Translations under genes and position numbers: made by a program
Notes under the pieces: model-generated
Database searches by the model: none
Told to the model about the DNA's origin: nothing
The model's input: only the letters and a program-made list of their open reading frames with translations
Part shown: positions 1 through 11,596 of the stretch, one piece after another
How the letters are laid out: every line of letters starts with the position of its first letter
Position numbering within the stretch: position 1 is the stretch's first letter
From: Batkoa obscura
Lineage: Eukaryota > Entomophthoromycota > Entomophthoromycetes > Entomophthorales > Batkoaceae
Reading direction: 5' to 3'
DNA length: 34,323 bases
Assembly (NCBI GenBank): GCA_030770535.1
Contig: JASVEC010000188.1
Coordinates: forward strand, 1 to 34,323

Positions 1-3000
1 TTAGAACCCAAGGGATAGTAGGCCTAATCTCTTCTAACAGAGAAGCATCTAAATAATGTACGACTGTTGATAAAATATGAAGACCGTCTACTATATCTTC
101 AGCTAAGTCAAGGTCCCTTTCTAAAGAAGTATCATAAAATACATCTTTATCAATTTCCATTAAACCTGAAGTCTTGAAAACATGAGCTCCCAGAGCTTTG
201 GAACTTTTTCAAAGAGTTTAGGCCCAAAGCTTTTACAAAACTGTTCAAGGCAAAGCTCAGATCCTCTTCTTACAAATTTAGAATCAAGGCTGTTATTAGG
301 GTCAGATTGTCCTATATTGATACATGGCCTGCCTCTTCCCCTCACGATTGGGCCTTGTACAACTGAAAGCGAATAGATCTCTTCTTTTGTAAGATTATCT
401 CGCACACGTGGAGTAACTGAAGTGTCTGAGCAAATGAATGTGCATAGATTACGCACTATTTTATTAGTTGGGTTAATTTTGGGGTTGATAATTGACAAAA
501 GGTAGATTAATCTACTTAAGCCAATAGAAGAGCGTATTTGTAATTCCTGGTTTGGCTCTTTTTTAATTGAATTCATCATAGATGTAATAATGGGGGAAAG
601 TTTAGGTGGAAGTATTTCTAAAGTAGTTACAGCGCAAGAGATAGCGGATGTTACTTGTGTTTTTATTCCAAAAACAAAATCTTCATACGCCCCCATGGCA
701 ATCAACACTCTCTTCTTTCTATCCTCTAAGTTGCTTATTGAATTTTTGTTAGCAGAAAGGATAATTTGATCATATATTTGTGTTACAAAGTATCTACAAA
801 CATCAATTGTAAAATTGTTTTGAGCTTCCCCTTCAACGTAGCTAGGAAGAGCAGGTATAATAGTAGGATCAACACCTCCTTCCATTGTTGCAGTATTCAA
901 AAGCGCAAGCAGCTCAGAGCGAAGTTGCCTTAAATGTGGAATACATTCAATTAATGTAATTTTATTACTGAGCTCAAGTTGGTCTACAAGCATCTTGGAT
1001 AGTGATTCTTTGATAGGTGAGCCATTTACGATAGTTTGATTTTCTATAAACCATTCTTCAATTATTGCTGCAGATAAATGTTGATGCATCCCCCAAGCTG
1101 ATTGTATGTAGAATCCCAGAGAGCCATCGAACAATAAAGCAATTTCATCTGTTGGAAGTACTTTCATTAATGTCCCTAAAGCTTTAGCACCACGTAAACG
1201 ATTAAGTAATACTTTATCTTTAGAAATCAAGGCAAAATCTTGAGAAAGCATCCGGAATCAACATTATGCGTTGACCCAGGTCCCTGTTTATCACCGAGGT
1301 TCGATCCTGGTTTTGGAAGGAATATAAGGCTTAAATCAATTTGAGTGCCTAGTGGCGTCATTAAAATAAGGAACCACTTTGGAACGCAATCTCTAATAAT
1401 TGGATAAAATGAGGTTGGATTAAGCTTAATTTTTTCCATAATCATTTTCCATAAAACTTCAGATCGATCCAATGTTTTTTCTTTTTCTTCAAACAAAATG
1501 TTTTGGAACACAAGTTTGAAAACACGATCGTCGACCCATCTACAATCTTGATCCGCATCGAGGAAAAGTTGAAGGGTATCCAAAACTGCCAATCTAACTG
1601 AAGAAATCGTATGCCTGAAAAATGGGAAAAGTACTGGAACCAAATTAGCTAGGGCAAAGGTATTATTTTCTTTAGATAAATCTTGGAATGATTGAAGGAT
1701 TTTAGGATAAGAAAAGAGGCGAGCTAAAAGATCCATAACGCTACTAGTTGAAGCAGATAAATCATCTTTTGCGTCTTTCAAATTTAACCATAATATAGTA
1801 GCGACTTTAATTGCTTTATCTGGCATTAAATTTACAAACTGTTCAGTTACTGGTAGAATCGAAGCTGCGGAAACTCCCCTAACATCATCATCCCCATCAT
1901 CTAAACAAAAATATGATTGCATCTATTGTTACCTTTAATAAGGGTTCAACAAGATCAGTTCGGACTGCAATTAAATATTTTAGTCCTAATAAGCCAGCAT
2001 GCCTGGATTCCCATTGAGTAATGGATAGCCCATCTTGTGCATTCGTTTTATTTAAATCTTGGCCTTGGGCTACAAGGTTTAAAAGGCCAGTTTGCGTTTT
2101 GAATACAAGCTCTGGTGGGAGGTATTGAATTAAAGTTCCAAGGGTTTGGGAACAAGTTTCTCTAACAGGTGCTACAACGGAATCTGAAACGAAATCCCCA
2201 AAACGGTCAAGAGCAAAGACACATAATAATCTAATGCAAACGTCTTCCAACCATTCCTCATGTAATATATCATTTTTGTCTTTAGATAACCCTGCGATTT
2301 TCCCTGCATCCTTTCCATGATATTTTAAGATCTCACGAAGCCCAATAGCAGCACCATGACGCACAACCCAATTAGGGTCAAATAAATCTATGCACAAAGT
2401 TTCACAGAATTCTTCAAATGGCCACTCTCTTGGGTCCTCTACAATTTCCATAGAAACTTTTGATTCTACTATAACTTTACCATTATTAATATCATCACCA
2501 GCGTTCGAAGAAGTTTGCTTAATCTGGGAGTCAACAGTTGCACGCTTTTGGGGAGCTTGAATACGTTTTCTCGATTCAAGTATTTTATCTTTAGCTTCTT
2601 TTTTATTTTTTCTCTTTAATCGATTTCTTTCACGTGCACTTAGTGCTGACATGTCTATTTCCTCTTTTGGAGAAGGAGCTCTAGGTGGTTGAATTTCAGC
2701 TTTAACTGTTGTATCAATGTCATCCAAAAAGTCATCTATTTGAAAGTGAGAAAATGTAAAACTATAATATTATTTACTAACCTTCTATAAAATCCGATCC
2801 AATTCCTAGGTTCTTTTTTAAATTTTTCTTTAAATGTTCCATACGTTCATTTGGAGCTAGGTTGGACATATCTAAGTCATATTCCTTTTATGTTTTTAGC
2901 TATTTAATTATAAATGTTAAAAATAAAATACAATTCCAGCTGAAGCGAGTAATTTCTTTCCTTTTTTCATCACATTTAATATATCAAACTCTTTGAACGT

Positions 3001-3422
3001 CAAAACAGATTTTGTAACTGCTTCTGGAGGAGGCATATCTATTTAAAATGTTATAAACCATTTGATAATTTATAATAGATTAAACCTTCTATTTTGACAT
3101 CAGGATCCCAAGTTGAAGCATTTTTAGCAATTGCCCCAATCGCTTGTCCTGCAGCAATTCTAGTTTCCCAAGTTGAAGATCTTAAATGAACAGATACCTT
3201 AAATTATTAGCTTAAGTTTTATAGACAATTATGATCCTACCCTTCCCAATAAATTTTTTAACTCTCCTGGATGCTGTTTCATGATATCTCCCAACTGGTT
3301 AGCCGCAGTTGTTCTGACACCAGAGGCAGAACCAGTATCAAGCAGTAGGATTAAGCGTTCTAATCTTTAATTATGATTAGACATATTAAATATCAGATAT
3401 TTATAAACTACCTTGAAGCCAT
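1..3422 (-). CDS. MOT1: MOT1/BTAF1 TBP-removing ATPase, N-terminal half (partial, three frame breaks)
   Basis: MOT1 strips TATA-binding protein from DNA using a C-terminal Snf2 ATPase; only the N-terminal HEAT-repeat, TBP-gripping half (about 1,060 residues) lies in the window. Exons on the minus strand: 3422-3412, 3364-3241, 3197-3086, 3038-2932, 2884-2782, then 2735 to the window edge. The first intron splits an 11-nt coding exon; joined, it reads MASRLERLILLLDTG, very close to human BTAF1 (SRLDRLFILLDTG). Later matches include EEFCETLCIDLFDPNW, RLLCVFALDRFGDFVSD, VVAPVRETCSQTLG and HTISSVRLAVLDTLQLF. Within the long last exon, homology passes between frames at about 1907-1911 (run of five A on +), 1252-1256 and 177-180 (run of four A on +). 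Each is explained by a single-base indel, not by a workable intron. These may be assembly errors or a decaying copy. Identity is certain; functionality is not. Confidence 0.93.
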
Positions 3423-4826
3423 TTCTTAATTCTTAATTAAATATAAGTGTTTTAAGTAATAACAATAGTTAACTAAAGCTTGAGTAGTAAAACGAAATAA
3501 ACTAAAACTAGTGTTTTGTTTTAATATTGTATTTGATGTCCTAGAATAAGGGGTCCTAAGTAGTAGTAGTACTACCCGCTATGTATAGGGGTTTTAAGAT
3601 TTTATCATTTTTCGCCTTTTATACTTATTGATGAGGAAACAATGTCTCTTTGAGTACTGACCTACCCTTATTCGCTCTCTAGAACTTAGCTTCATTCAAA
3701 TTAAGTTTCTCATTTTTGATTGGATTATAAGATTTATGCAGCAAATAAAGAATAAAGAAATCATTTTAATTCAAAGCTAAGCCAATTAAATATGCTTCTA
3801 TTTCATGGAATAATTTAATAATTAGTTGAATACATCTATTAGAAATCTGTCAATGGCCTAATTAGCTGTTTATTTAAGAATATTTTTTTACTAAAGTTTA
3901 ATTTTTTGGTTAAAAAAGCCATATGAATAAATAGCTAGATCTAAAAATTACTGCAATTTAAGTTACAATACAGTTATAACAGCTACATTGCCAACAAAAC
4001 TGAACCTTACAGCTAAATTTCACTTTCCTGTATAAGTAACATCAGAAAGCACCTTACATTTATCTACTGCTAATGATTTACTGCTATTAAAAGTGTTTGA
4101 ATATTTGTCAAGTCTAACTTTCAAAGTTTGTGGCAATATATTACGGATTGACTGTTAATTGTTAACATATAAGTCAATAAAGCGACTTGAAGATGTATAA
4201 GCTTTTGAGAATAAGTGTAAGTCCTTATGGTAAATAGTGTACATAAACTTTTAAGCAACGATATGGTTAGTGATAAATGTTTTAATATATTGAAAGCACT
4301 AGTAACTACTGTGAATTAAATTTCATTCATCAAATATGATATGATATTGAATTTTATTCTAAGGGGCTTATTTTAAGTTTTGATGTTTTTTTACTTGGAT
4401 TTCAAGTCAATTTTTAGGAATTTTTAGGAATTTTTTGTTTAGCACAAAATTTTATTCTTAAAAATTATATCATAGCAAATATTGACTTTAAAGATACAGT
4501 ATATAAATAATATCTCGCCGAAAAAGTGCTCAGATATAAAGCTGATAGTGATCTGATATATACTATATGGTAGATAGTACCAAATTCATTCATCTATAAG
4601 TTGTAAATGTTACTCTAGGAAATATTTACCTCAAAACCCTCATATTACTAAATAAATTTTAACCACTTTAGCTATCAAATGGGTATTTGTCAACTTGACA
4701 TAAAGTTGAAACATTTTGTTTAATTGGTTGAAATTTAGCAATAATTATTTTCACTAATATTAAAGTACAGAATATTCATATCTTTAATCTTTATTATTAG
4801 ACAATCTCATTAATCCTATCAATTCA
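3423..4826. other. Divergent intergenic region MOT1/PRS
   Basis: This 1.4-kb AT-rich stretch separates the two divergent starts and must hold both promoters. It contains a possible degenerate inverted-repeat element at 3544-3673 and a short tandem repeat of AATTTTTAGG at about 4408-4434. I see no convincing gene. Confidence 0.6.
3544..3673. repeat. Possible small inverted-repeat element
   Basis: GAATAAGGG at 3544-3552 is matched by its exact reverse complement CCCTTATTC at 3665-3673, giving a ~130-bp unit with 9-bp perfect ends and partial pairing further inward. The interior (from about 3585) loosely resembles the right half of the ~100-bp repeat family found elsewhere in the window, so this could be an old relic. 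A chance inverted repeat is possible in such DNA. Confidence 0.3.
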
Positions 4827-5882
4827 ATGTCTTCCAACTCGATTAAAATCTTTGCTGGTAACTCACACCCCGAATTAGCAAACCTCATTGCAAAGTTAGT
4901 TTACCATTAATTTCTTAATAAAAATTAAAACTTATTTTATAGACGCATTGGTGTTCAAGTAGCAAAATCTAATGTACGCAAGTTTTCAAACCAAGAAACT
5001 TCAGTAACCATTGGTGAGTCGGTACGTGATGAAGATGTTTTTATTATTCAATCTGGATGTGGTGAGATCAATGATAATCTTATGGAACTTTTGATCATGA
5101 TTAACGCTTGTAAAACGGCTTCTGCTCGTCGTATCACAGCCGTCATTCCTTGTTTCCCTTATGCAAGACAAGATAAAAAGGATAAGTCCCGCGCACCTAT
5201 ATCTGCAAAGCTCATTGCTAATATGCTTACTGTTGCTGGGGCTAACCATGTAATTACTATGGACCTTCACGCTTCCCAAATCCAAGGTTTTTTTAACATC
5301 CCTGTCGATAACCTTTATGCTGAACCTTCAACTCTTAAATACATTAGAGAAAACATTCCTGAGTGGAAAAACGCCATTATTGTATCCCCGGATGCTGGTG
5401 GTGCTAAAAGGTATAATAGCATTTAATTATTTATACAAAATATAATTTTTGATAGAGCTACTGCCATTGCTGATCGTCTAGACTTAGATTTCGCTCTTAT
5501 CCATAAGGAGCGTAAGAAGGCTAACGAAGTATCTCGTATGGTTTTGGTTGGAGATGTTAAAGATAAAATTGCTATTCTCGTTGACGATATGGCAGATACT
5601 TGTGGTACTTTAGGATTGGCAGCCAAAACTTTAGTTGAAAATGGAGCTAAAGAAGTTTATGCCATTGTTACCCATGGTATATTATCTGGAAAAGCAATCA
5701 AGGTAATTAACGATTCAATGTTAACTAAAGTAGTAGTTACCAACACTATTCCACATGAGGATAAATTAGAGATTTGTCCTAAACTTGATTTTATTGATAT
5801 TTCTGCTACTTTGGCCGAAGCTATTCGTCGTACTCACAATGGAGAGTCCATCTCTTATCTCTTCTCTCATGTACCAGAATAA
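4827..5882 (+). CDS. PRS: Ribose-phosphate pyrophosphokinase (PRPP synthetase)
   Basis: Makes phosphoribosyl pyrophosphate from ribose-5-phosphate and ATP, feeding purine, pyrimidine, NAD, His and Trp synthesis in the cytosol. Three exons, 4827-4894, 4943-5410 and 5456-5882 (introns 48 and 45 nt), give 320 residues, the usual length for the short fungal PRS2/3/4-like type without a large non-homologous insertion. Visible hallmarks are the catalytic flexible loop [19 protein letters not shown] (about 92-110), the metal-binding segment [13 protein letters not shown] (about 129-141, His132) and the PRPP-binding loop [11 protein letters not shown] (about 220-230). The start ATG gives the typical N-terminus [14 protein letters not shown]. 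All key motifs are intact. Which PRS paralogue it represents cannot be told here. Its product pathway connects to the transketolase gene at 15808. Confidence 0.97.
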
Positions 5883-6669
5883 TTGATCTTATTTCATTTA
5901 CATTATTGTTTATAGATATAAAATACTAAAATTAATCGATATTATTATTTGAAAGTATGCTTAAATTAATCAGATGGACTAATTAAATGTTATCTCTGAC
6001 TATGTTTATGATTAGTTTAAGTTCCAATAGATAGTAAGTTAATTAGATAATCTATTATATTATTGAGCTATGGTTTTGTTATATGAATTAAATTCATTAA
6101 AAACTAGCATCATATGTTCCTCAAATATACTATGTATTTTTTAATATAAAAATTATATTAAATAAGACAAATAGCAATATATAATTGCTAAAAACTTCTA
6201 TTTATTCGAAATTCTTGAAAGATTGACATCAGGTGTCTTATTTAGTCAAGATAAAAACGAGTTCTAAAGTCAAATAATAATAGGAAGGTTTCTGAACAAA
6301 CTGATTTAAGGTAATTTAGAAAGTAGTTTGAAGCGAAACTAGGAAATTATTAGCTGTGGAAGCTTTTCAAAATAATTCCCGAAATCTCAACTATAAAAAC
6401 TATAACCTATTTAATCTTGTATTGTTATAAAACAATACATAAAATCAGTGTTTATGTAGTAATCAGAGGGTATAACTTGAAAAATATTTCTTGTTTCTTT
6501 TTCAAATATGCTTTAAGGCAATATTAACTATAACAAAAGTTCAAAATTTAAAAAATCATAGAGAAATTAGAATATATTATAAAGCTTTTATTTCACTTGA
6601 AAAAGTTTTTAATATTTACGTTTTAAGCATTTAAAATTTGAATAATAAACTGAGTTAAATATTACTATA

Positions 6670-6770
6670 TGGGGATAGTTTTTTTGATTTCATTACTTTT
6701 TCCACCTTTTAAGCACTATTTGAGTGGAAAAGTTGTTAGCAAAATTCTTAAACACAAAAATACATCCCCA
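6670..6770 (-). mobile_element. MITE-like ~100-bp element, copy 1
   Basis: Begins TGGGGATAG and ends CATCCCCA, flanked by TA on both sides (6668-6669, 6771-6772). Reverse orientation relative to the consensus, whose left end is TGGGGATGTATTTTTGTG and right end CAAAAAAAACACCCCCA. It contains the conserved AAGCACTATTTGAGTGG core. It sits 35 bp from copy 2 in opposite orientation. Confidence 0.8.
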
Positions 6771-6805
6771 TAACTTATATATTAATGTTAATCAAAGTTA
6801 TAATA

Positions 6806-6901
6806 TAGGAATGTATTTTTATGTTTAAGAATTTCACTAACAATGTTTCGGCTCAAATAGCGCTTAAAAGATGGAAAAAACAATGAAAAAAAACACTCCC
6901 A
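6806..6901 (+). mobile_element. MITE-like ~100-bp element, copy 2
   Basis: Left end TAGGAATGTATTTTTATG, core CTCAAATAGCGCTTAAAA, right end AAACACTCCCA. TA precedes the left end at 6804-6805; the right flank is CA, so the target duplication is degraded. Forms an inverted pair with copy 1. Confidence 0.78.
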
Positions 6902-7542
6902 CATATAAATAGGTATATATATTTATAAAGCTTTATTGAAAAATATTTATTACTGACTGCTATATAGCTAATATTTTAGATTTGCCATTAAATAAATAAA
7001 CAAATAGCTGTATACGAAGTAATAATTAGTTTTAAAATTATGATTAACTATTTTTATATAACATAAGCGATATAAGGATATAAGGATATTTGTTGTTTAT
7101 TATTATAATTATTTGCTTTTCAACTATTTATTAGCTTAGCTATGTGAAATCTGGTTACTCAGTGATTGGAGTCAAAAGCAGTTATTGCTTGGTTGACTAG
7201 CTGTAAGTCGAAAGATATTAGTTTATGTGACTAAGATGGACTTGAATTATGAATGATAGCACGTGATATGCTACAGACTATGTAAGACAAATAGAATAGA
7301 CAGTACTAATGTAAAACCTATATAAAATACTATTAAGAAAACTTAGTGGCTTTATTAAATGTACAAAATATCGGAGAACAATTCAGTTAAAAAGCCTCAA
7401 GCTACTATGTTCTAAAATCTCTTTTATACTCTGGCAATCATGAATATCAAAACGAGAAGATAATATTCTTTGGGATGAAGCTAAGAGCGTGGGATTAATT
7501 GTCTTTGAACTTGAGAACACAACAACTTAAGTGATTATTATA

Positions 7543-7642
7543 TGGGGATGTATTTTTGTGTTTAAGAATTTTACTATCAACTTTTCCGCTTAAATAGCGT
7601 TCAAAAATGGAAAAAATAATGAAGTCAAAAAAAACACTCCCA
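7543..7642 (+). mobile_element. MITE-like ~100-bp element, copy 3
   Basis: TGGGGATGTATTTTTGTG at the left and AAAACACTCCCA at the right, with core TTAAATAGCGTTCAAAA. The flanks match over seven bases, TATTATA at 7536-7542 and 7643-7649. This includes the TA/TATA seen at other copies and is the clearest target-site duplication in the family here. Confidence 0.85.
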
Positions 7643-7768
7643 TATTATAGTCAATTATAGAGCTGATAAAGAGATATTTCACATTTTTTAGGTTTTAATT
7701 TTAATTTTGGTTTTTTTGAGATTTTATTTTATTTGTAGTATAAATTATATTATTATCAAGATAACATT

Positions 7769-7866
7769 AAGGATGCATTTTTATATTTGAGAATTTTACT
7801 AACAATTTTCTGCTCCAATAGTGCTCAAAAGATGGGAAAAGTGACGAAGCCAAAAAAACACCCCCA
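7769..7866 (+). mobile_element. MITE-like ~100-bp element, copy 4 (decayed left end)
   Basis: The left end has drifted to AAGGATGCATTTTTATA but the body (GAATTTTACTAACAATTTTC, then CAATAGTGCTCAAAAG) and the right end CACCCCCA are clear. TA follows the right end. An older copy than copies 3, 5 or 6. Confidence 0.72.
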
Positions 7867-8801
7867 TACTGCTGTTTTTTTAAATAAATTATTTGTTATC
7901 TGGTTAAATTTTAATAACACTAAGATAATTTTTAAAAGAAATGAAGTAAATTGATTTTATATTTCCTATTAAGATGATGTAAAATATCATTTTTAAATTA
8001 TACAAAAACTAATTAGCACTTAAATTTCTTGTTCTAATAAATCACAGTTTTATAAAACAAATCAATAAATAACTTCTCTTAAATAACCTGATTACCATCC
8101 TTTTTACCTTTCTTACAAATCTTTATAATGACGTAAAACTTCCAATTTTTATTTTTAATAAACTAAGCTTTTCAATTAAAAAAAGGTCTTTTTTAGTACC
8201 AACAATTATATTCTTTAATTTAGTTGCGTTTTTTAAATATAATATTACCAATTTAGCATAAACTTTTGAATTCTGAAAATAACAGATAAGCTATCGGATT
8301 TCTCCCGAAAATACAATAAATATCTTTTCCATATTGCGTTTCAACATGTACACTCGACGGTCTTTTCATTTATTTCTTTATTTACCTAAAAATGAAGTAT
8401 TCAGAAGATTAAACATTATCGTCATAGGCAATAATCAATAATACACTGATATACGAAAGATACTTGGAAGTAAAAAATATCCAAAAGCTATAAAACTTAA
8501 TGAGTTTATTTAAATATATTTAACCTTATGATAATTGAACTTTCAATTTAGTAATGACTATCTTTAGTGATTAATATGATAAATTTCAATTTATTATATA
8601 TTATGTATTATTTGATATTTACTTATGAAACTCAATGTTGTTGTACATTCTATTAACAATTATACTCCAACACACATATATAGAAGGCTATTAGCAAACT
8701 ATTGTAACTAACTAAATATTAATTCAATAAAAGTCAACTCAATTAGATAAATACACGAACTCAAACAAGTTGAAAATCTTATATAATTAACATGACTCAA
8801 T

Positions 8802-10850
8802 TTAATTTTTACTTAACTCAAATAAATCTAATAAAAATTGATCTTGTAAAATAAGATGAGTTGAGCCCAATAAAGCAGTATTCTTTTCCTTAATAAACGC
8901 CTTATTAAATCTATTAATTAATTTGACTTCTGATAAAGTAACACCACCTAGTATAAAAGTTATTGTTTTTTCGTCTTTTTCTTTAGTTTGTAAAATTGAA
9001 GGTGGGTTCAAGTAGGGGAATTCGGAAAAACTGAGAGTATTATTATATAAATTTAATAATATAGATTTTAAGTGCAAGGTATCACAATTAATGGATTGTT
9101 CTTCTTTTAATAATTTAAAATTGATGAGATCATCGATTTTACCTTCAGTAGGTTCCATATGCCAATCTTTAATTTTAGTTGTACTTTCATTCTCTGTTGA
9201 TTCCTATAACAAAAAAATGTAATCGTTACTGTAAATATAATAAAACATTAATTATTTAATTATTTACCATTATTATTGGTCCATTTTTAATATAACTGAT
9301 ATTAGATATTGAATTGGAATAAATATGACTTTTTATTTCAGATACTATTTCAAGACGATATCGATCATCAAGTATAGTTGGATGATTTAATAAATATAAA
9401 CTTAATACTCTTACTTTATCTTTTAATCTTATATTGTCTTGAAGCAAAATATCAATTAAATTAGTTAACAATAGATTATGTTGTTCAATTGAATCTTCTT
9501 TATTATTAGAAGTTAGTTCCTATATGTAAGATAAAAGTTGAATGATAAGGTTAATATAGAAAAAAAAGAATAATATTATAATTTACCTTTTGTAAGGGAG
9601 CTATTAGATTTAAACTTCTTTCTTTAAATACATTAATACATTTATCAGTTAATAAAGTATGATTTTTTAATAAATTGGAACTTTGTTTGACTTGAGGTAA
9701 TTGTTTTACTGCATTCTTTAATTCATTCAAATTCTTCTCATCCTGTTTAATTTCTCTATAATAATTTAGAAATTTTTATTATTAGTTTGTCTATAAAATA
9801 TATATACGTTAAATCTTACCCCGTGATAAATTGTTTTGCTGCTTTATTATTTTTTAATAATTCATTATATTGAGTTCTTATATATCTTGCTGCTTCAGTT
9901 ATACTTTTTGATTTGATTTGTTGATAAATAAGATCATGATGATCTAAGTAGATTTCTTTTAATTCTCCTTTAGTATCTTCGAAACTATTAGAAATAAATT
10001 AGTATTACTTAGTTTATAGTGAAAATATCAAATAATATTACCTAGGTACTTTATTATCTTCAAAACAAAATACATCTTTTAAATATGGCTCATAAGAAAA
10101 ATTATATAAAAATGGGGGATTTAAATCAAAAGATCGATCTAATAACAATAATATAGGCCTCTCAATATCCGATTCTTTAATATCATTGTCATTATAATAT
10201 AAATTTAGTTTATTATAAATCATATCAGCTAATAAATTTGTCAATCCAGATTTCTTTTGTTTATCCTCTTGATGATATCGAATAGTAGGAAACATATTGA
10301 AATTCATCAAGAATTGACAGATATTTTCTGCTATTAAGTCTAATGAATTTATCAACTCTTTATGTCTTGTTAAAGGTGAATATAGGCTTTGAAAAGCTAT
10401 CTTTTTGTCCATTAATAAATTTAAAAAATACTTTTCTTCTGGTATGAAATTGCAGTAAAACTCATTCAATGTCACTATCTTATTTGTTTTATTTAACTGA
10501 ATTAACTTTTCAAACATATCATCTTTTATTGTATCTAAAAATAATAAATGAAATTGAAAATATTTGGCTATACCGTCCACATTAATATCTTTTTTAATTA
10601 ACTCTAAATTCTCTATACTTGGGTAAATAAAATAAATAGCTTCCATTGTAATGAAACTTTCTCTTTGAATTTCAATGTTTTCTATTAATGTGATAGCTTC
10701 TTCATTTAATTCTAATAAATTAAATAGACTACTAATCAGTTTTTGGCTTTTAAAATCTAATATTAATGTCTTCCATCGTTGTTTGGTTTTGATTCCTCTT
10801 ATTAAGCTTAATATCTTTTGTTTATAGTGTAAGCGAATGTCAAAGCTCAT
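8802..10850 (-). CDS. SEC1: SEC1/Munc18 family protein
   Basis: SM proteins clamp syntaxin-type SNAREs and promote vesicle fusion; this one most resembles the exocytic SEC1/Munc18 branch. Five exons, 10850-10042, 9984-9820, 9755-9587, 9519-9268 and 9203-8802 (introns 57-67 nt), give 598 residues ending at a TAA. Similarity to Munc18-1 includes WKTLILDFKSQKLISSLF near the N-terminus, KIAFQSLYSP (Munc18 SFQSFYSP), RPILLLLDRSFDLNPPFLY (LLILDRGFDPSSPVLH) and the C-terminal FILGGVTLSEVK...GSTHLILQDQFLLDL (FILGGVSLNEMR...GSTHILTPTKFLMDL). It is shorter than yeast Sec1 (724) but near animal Munc18 length (about 594). Asn- and Ile-rich codons reflect AT pressure. SLY1 or VPS45 were considered; the C-terminal motif favours SEC1. 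Divergent from EAF7. Confidence 0.9.
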
Positions 10851-11596
10851 TTGAAATTTAGTAAAAATTGTTTATAAAAAACTTAAAGAAAGTATTTTTA
10901 TTTATTTTTATTTAAAGTTATTTGGAACAACTAAATGTTACTAAATTAATTGGATTAATTTCGAAAAGTGATATTACCTTTTTAATTATTACAAATTACT
11001 ATATATGGTAAATTTTTCAAATTGACTATTGAATTAATTTATTTGAAAATATTATTATCTTATAACGTAATATTTATATCTGTTATTATGTATTAGGTAT
11101 TTCCATATGATTTTTTCATTTTTAAGAAAAAAAGATGGCAAATATGTAATTAATTATAATAAAAAATAAAATTTTATAAAAATACTTAATAAAGACTTAA
11201 TTTTTAATAATAGCTTTGTCTAATATTTTTGAGTATCTTATTTAATTAATAATAATAATGATTATTTCTATTTATTAAACTTTTCTTTAAAAATAATTGA
11301 ATAAAGCAACTCCCCACTTTTTTCAATTTAAATTTTATTTTTTTTGTTTGCAATTTTTTTCAACTATAAATAGCCAAAATTAAATCAAAAATTAATTCTA
11401 GCTTCAACCTTAGACTTTATAATCAAGATTTGCCCAAAAAAGAAAATAAAGTACTCAATATCTGATATATCATCTATTCAATTTATCTTCAAGATGATTG
11501 GTTTTTGTTAAAATTAGACTTAAATCCAAGCAATTAACAATATTTGTAAAAAAGATTCCACTCATTTCTCAATATTTTATCATTCAATATCTATTA
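10851..11596. other. Divergent intergenic region SEC1/EAF7
   Basis: About 750 bp of low-complexity AT-rich DNA between two divergent starts; presumed to contain both promoters. No repeat copy or gene recognised. Confidence 0.5.

Larger units (their letters stand above)
5883..8801. other. Gene-free AT-rich region with four repeat copies
   Basis: No open frame or spliced gene of recognisable kind was found in this 2.9 kb. Its main structure is four copies of the ~100-bp inverted-repeat family (6670-6770, 6806-6901, 7543-7642, 7769-7866). It lies between the 3' end of PRS and the 3' end of SEC1, so it is a convergent intergenic space without need for promoters, a tolerant place for insertions. 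Confidence 0.6.

Noticed and set aside
1265-1320. A 56-nt GT-AG segment at about this position in MOT1 that would join the frames as an intron
   Set aside because: It fits the phase, but it is GC-rich unlike all other introns here, and the sequence it would remove reads HNVDSG followed by ML in the next frame, which matches a motif I recall from fungal MOT1 proteins. A one-base frame break is preferred, not proven.
11498-11596. Upstream in-frame ATG for EAF7
   Set aside because: The added residues are hydrophobic and unlike EAF7, while the ATG at 11597 gives the usual Lys-rich start.
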